Shown: piece by piece, positions 5,057 through 6,793 of the stretch
Layout of the letters: each line of letters begins with the position of its first letter
How positions within the stretch are numbered: position 1 is the first letter of the stretch
Assembly (NCBI GenBank): GCA_947644185.1
Contig: CANRZC010000122.1
Location: 1 to 6,793, forward strand
Direction of reading: 5' to 3'
Source of the DNA: an uncultured Acetatifactor sp.
Lineage (GTDB): Bacteria > Bacillota > Clostridia > Lachnospirales > Lachnospiraceae
Length of the DNA: 6,793 bases
The notes under the pieces: generated by a model
Told to the model about the DNA's origin: nothing
The model's input: the letters and a program-made list of their open reading frames with translations, nothing else
Databases searched by the model: none
Program-made: the position numbers and the translations under genes

Positions 5057-5974
5057 ATGGATAAAATATTGATCATTGAGGACAGCCGCGCACAGGCAGA
5101 ATATCTGAAATCCATCCTGGGCACAGACTATGAGGTCACCATATGCCTGGCAGGCGAGGAGGGCTTTCGCAAAGCAAAGGCCGAAGCATTCTCCCTGATT
5201 TTCCTGGATATCATTATGCCGGATGTGGATGGTTTTTCTCTGTTGCGCAGGCTACAGGAGACGATTTTGACCAAGTATACTCCTGTCATACTGGTCAGTG
5301 GCCTGGCTGATGTGCAGCACGAGGAGAAGGGGCTTACCTTAGGGGCAGTGGATTATATTACCAAGCCCTTCAGTCCTATTACAGTCCGGGCAAGGGCCAA
5401 CATTCATATCAAGCTCCACCACTATCAGATGCAGTTCATGCAGCAGGCTACCATGGATCAGCTCACTGGTGTTGCCAATAGAAGGCGCTATGAAAACGAT
5501 AGTATCCTAAAGTGGCGAGAGGCCATTCGGTTAGGGCTTTCTTTTTCCGTGTGCATGTTTGACATTGATAAATTCAAGATGTATAATGACACCTTCGGTC
5601 ATCCCGCAGGGGACAAGGTTATTTCCGCAGTAGCCAAAACCGCCTCTTCTTTCCTGCAGCGTTCCACGGACTTTTTCGGGCGCTATGGCGGGGAGGAGTT
5701 TGTAGCCATTCTCATCGGCAATGACGCCAAATCCGCCTTTGAATTTTTAAAAACCATTCGGCAGGCAGTAGAGGATCTGCACATCCCCCACGACCCTTCC
5801 GTGGCGCCCTGGGTCACCATCAGTATCGGCGGGGTCACACTCCTTCCCAAGGATGGAGATCGCTATGAGGATTACCTAAAGATTGCGGACAATATGCTGT
5901 ACAAGGCCAAACACAATGGACGAAATATGGTGGTATGGTCTAATTCCGGCAAGGAGGAATGGCTAGAGAGGTAG
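5057..5974 (+). CDS. Response regulator with GGDEF (diguanylate cyclase) output
   Basis: This is a 305-residue cytoplasmic protein predicted to make the second messenger c-di-GMP from two GTP when activated. Residues 1-120 are a CheY-like receiver with all key positions: Glu8/Asp9, phospho-acceptor Asp51 in FLDIIMPDVDG, Ser81 and Lys103-Pro104. A short helical linker (about 118-132) leads to the GGDEF domain (about 133-296), which has DQLTGVANRR, FDIDKFKMYNDTFGH, the active-site GGEEF (211-215), TISIGG and LYKAKHNGRN. RSTD (202-205), five residues before GGEEF, is an intact RxxD product-inhibition site. The enzyme should therefore be active and feedback-controlled, as in PleD/WspR-type proteins. 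It follows the PAS-array gene by 24 bases and is surely co-transcribed. No histidine kinase that could phosphorylate it is present here. Confidence 0.95.
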   Translation: MDKILIIEDSRAQAEYLKSILGTDYEVTICLAGEEGFRKAKAEAFSLIFLDIIMPDVDGFSLLRRLQETILTKYTPVILVSGLADVQHEEKGLTLGAVDYITKPFSPITVRARANIHIKLHHYQMQFMQQATMDQLTGVANRRRYENDSILKWREAIRLGLSFSVCMFDIDKFKMYNDTFGHPAGDKVISAVAKTASSFLQRSTDFFGRYGGEEFVAILIGNDAKSAFEFLKTIRQAVEDLHIPHDPSVAPWVTISIGGVTLLPKDGDRYEDYLKIADNMLYKAKHNGRNMVVWSNSGKEEWLER

Positions 5975-6793
5975 TCTGTCCGTCCATGTGTACAGTGGGT
6001 ACAGCGAAAAGGGATCCGCAAATGTCAATCCCAGCAGCCCCAGCAGAAGGGGCACTGCCAAAAGTACAGCCCCATATAGATAAGTCTGGAGGGCGTCCCT
6101 GCGCCAATAGGAGAGTAACAAAATCAGGAGTGTAGTCACAGCGCACAGCAATGCCTGAGACATAGCCAATAGTACCACCATCCCCGCCACGGATATCCAG
6201 GCGGGGAGCCCTGCGCAGTAGGGAATATTTGTGACGGAAAATCCCAGCCCTCTCAAGGGAAACGCCCTGGAAATATTGACTATCCTGCTGACAAAGGGCA
6301 CCAGGGAAAGCAACACGCCATACAGTATACACACAATCCCTTTATCCCTTAAAATTCTGCCCTTTCCCCACCAGGTGGCACCCAGCAGATTCCAGGCGGC
6401 TTTTTCATCTTCCATGGCCATGACCCCGCCAAATGCCAGAAGCATACCGCAGCACAGCAGCAAAAGATCAATCCGAAGGCTGTCGCCCTGTACTCCCAGC
6501 ACATACAGATAGCCTGTGTCGTACAGGAATCTCCCCCCTTGTGCAAGAATGTGTTGATACTGCTGCCATACCCGGCAAAAAGCCGGGTAAAAGGCTGTCA
6601 CCGTATACCAATGGGCCTTCCTGTCATCCCCTGCATCCTCGCTGATTTCCCCTGTGGACACCATCCTGTCAATCCGTTCTATTTCTGCAAAGGCTTGCCG
6701 GTACCGCGCCTCCTCCGCAAGCACTAAGGTCTCCTTTTTTTCTGTAAGTTCTCCCTCCAGCTGCAGCATAATAGACTGATAATATTGCTCCTG
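5963..6793 (-). CDS. ABC-2 type transporter permease, C-terminal part (partial)
   Basis: The frame stays open to the right edge, so the start, probably with a first membrane helix, is missing; 276 codons are visible. Counting from the edge, residues 1 to about 103 are hydrophilic and partly helical, fitting the large loop after the first helix of ABC-2 permeases. Hydrophobic segments follow at about 106-127, 151-173, 196-230 (long enough for two passes) and 234-258. The stretch EDEKAAWNLLGATWWGKGRILRD-K between the first two matches the ABC-2 pattern E..x..LL.T...GR..L..K. It would export an unknown substrate with an ATPase partner, presumably encoded off the right side. ATG at 6769 is internal and has no convincing ribosome binding site. 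The last 12 bases overlap the end of the convergent cyclase gene. Family assignment is fairly sure; substrate is not known. Confidence 0.7.
   Translation of the reverse strand, partial: QEQYYQSIMLQLEGELTEKKETLVLAEEARYRQAFAEIERIDRMVSTGEISEDAGDDRKAHWYTVTAFYPAFCRVWQQYQHILAQGGRFLYDTGYLYVLGVQGDSLRIDLLLLCCGMLLAFGGVMAMEDEKAAWNLLGATWWGKGRILRDKGIVCILYGVLLSLVPFVSRIVNISRAFPLRGLGFSVTNIPYCAGLPAWISVAGMVVLLAMSQALLCAVTTLLILLLSYWRRDALQTYLYGAVLLAVPLLLGLLGLTFADPFSLYPLYTWTDRLPL

Noticed and set aside
6546..6769. ATG at 6769 (minus strand) as the true start of a short permease.
   Set aside because: The frame continues upstream to the window edge, there is no clear ribosome binding site, and the family needs a first membrane helix before the soluble region.

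Overview
The window most likely comes from a gut-type Firmicute of the Clostridia, probably a Lachnospiraceae member. The basis is protein style: a tandem PAS array of the kind common in that family, a cellobiose 2-epimerase next to a GH130 phosphorylase, strong AGGAGG-type ribosome binding sites, and two TTG starts. The species cannot be named from sequence alone.

Left part (1-1646, minus strand): a cellobiose 2-epimerase gene is followed downstream by the start of a GH130 phosphorylase gene that runs off the left edge. Together they form the known cytoplasmic route for beta-1,4-mannobiose. The epimerase turns mannobiose into mannosyl-glucose, and the phosphorylase splits that into mannose-1-phosphate and glucose. 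An AraC-family regulator (1915-2784, plus strand) is divergent from them across an AT-rich gap (1647-1914) and is the obvious candidate regulator.

Middle (2785-3061): a non-coding stretch holds a consensus-like promoter (TTGACA-17-TATCAT), an intrinsic terminator only about 20 bases after that promoter, and a leader that can fold into two hairpins, the second ending right at a ribosome binding site.

Right of centre (3062-5974, plus strand): a two-gene signalling operon. The first gene encodes a soluble protein of five tandem PAS-like units with no recognisable output domain. The second encodes a response regulator with an intact receiver domain and a GGEEF diguanylate cyclase domain. The two reading frames are in phase and separated by a single TAA, so they look like the sensor and output halves of one c-di-GMP enzyme.

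Right edge (5963-6793, minus strand): the C-terminal part of an ABC-2 type transporter permease. It converges on the cyclase gene and overlaps its end by 12 bases. No terminator is visible between them.

I found no tRNA, rRNA, CRISPR array, insertion sequence or clear sign of recent transfer. The most unusual material is the promoter-terminator-leader arrangement and the split PAS / receiver-GGDEF pair.
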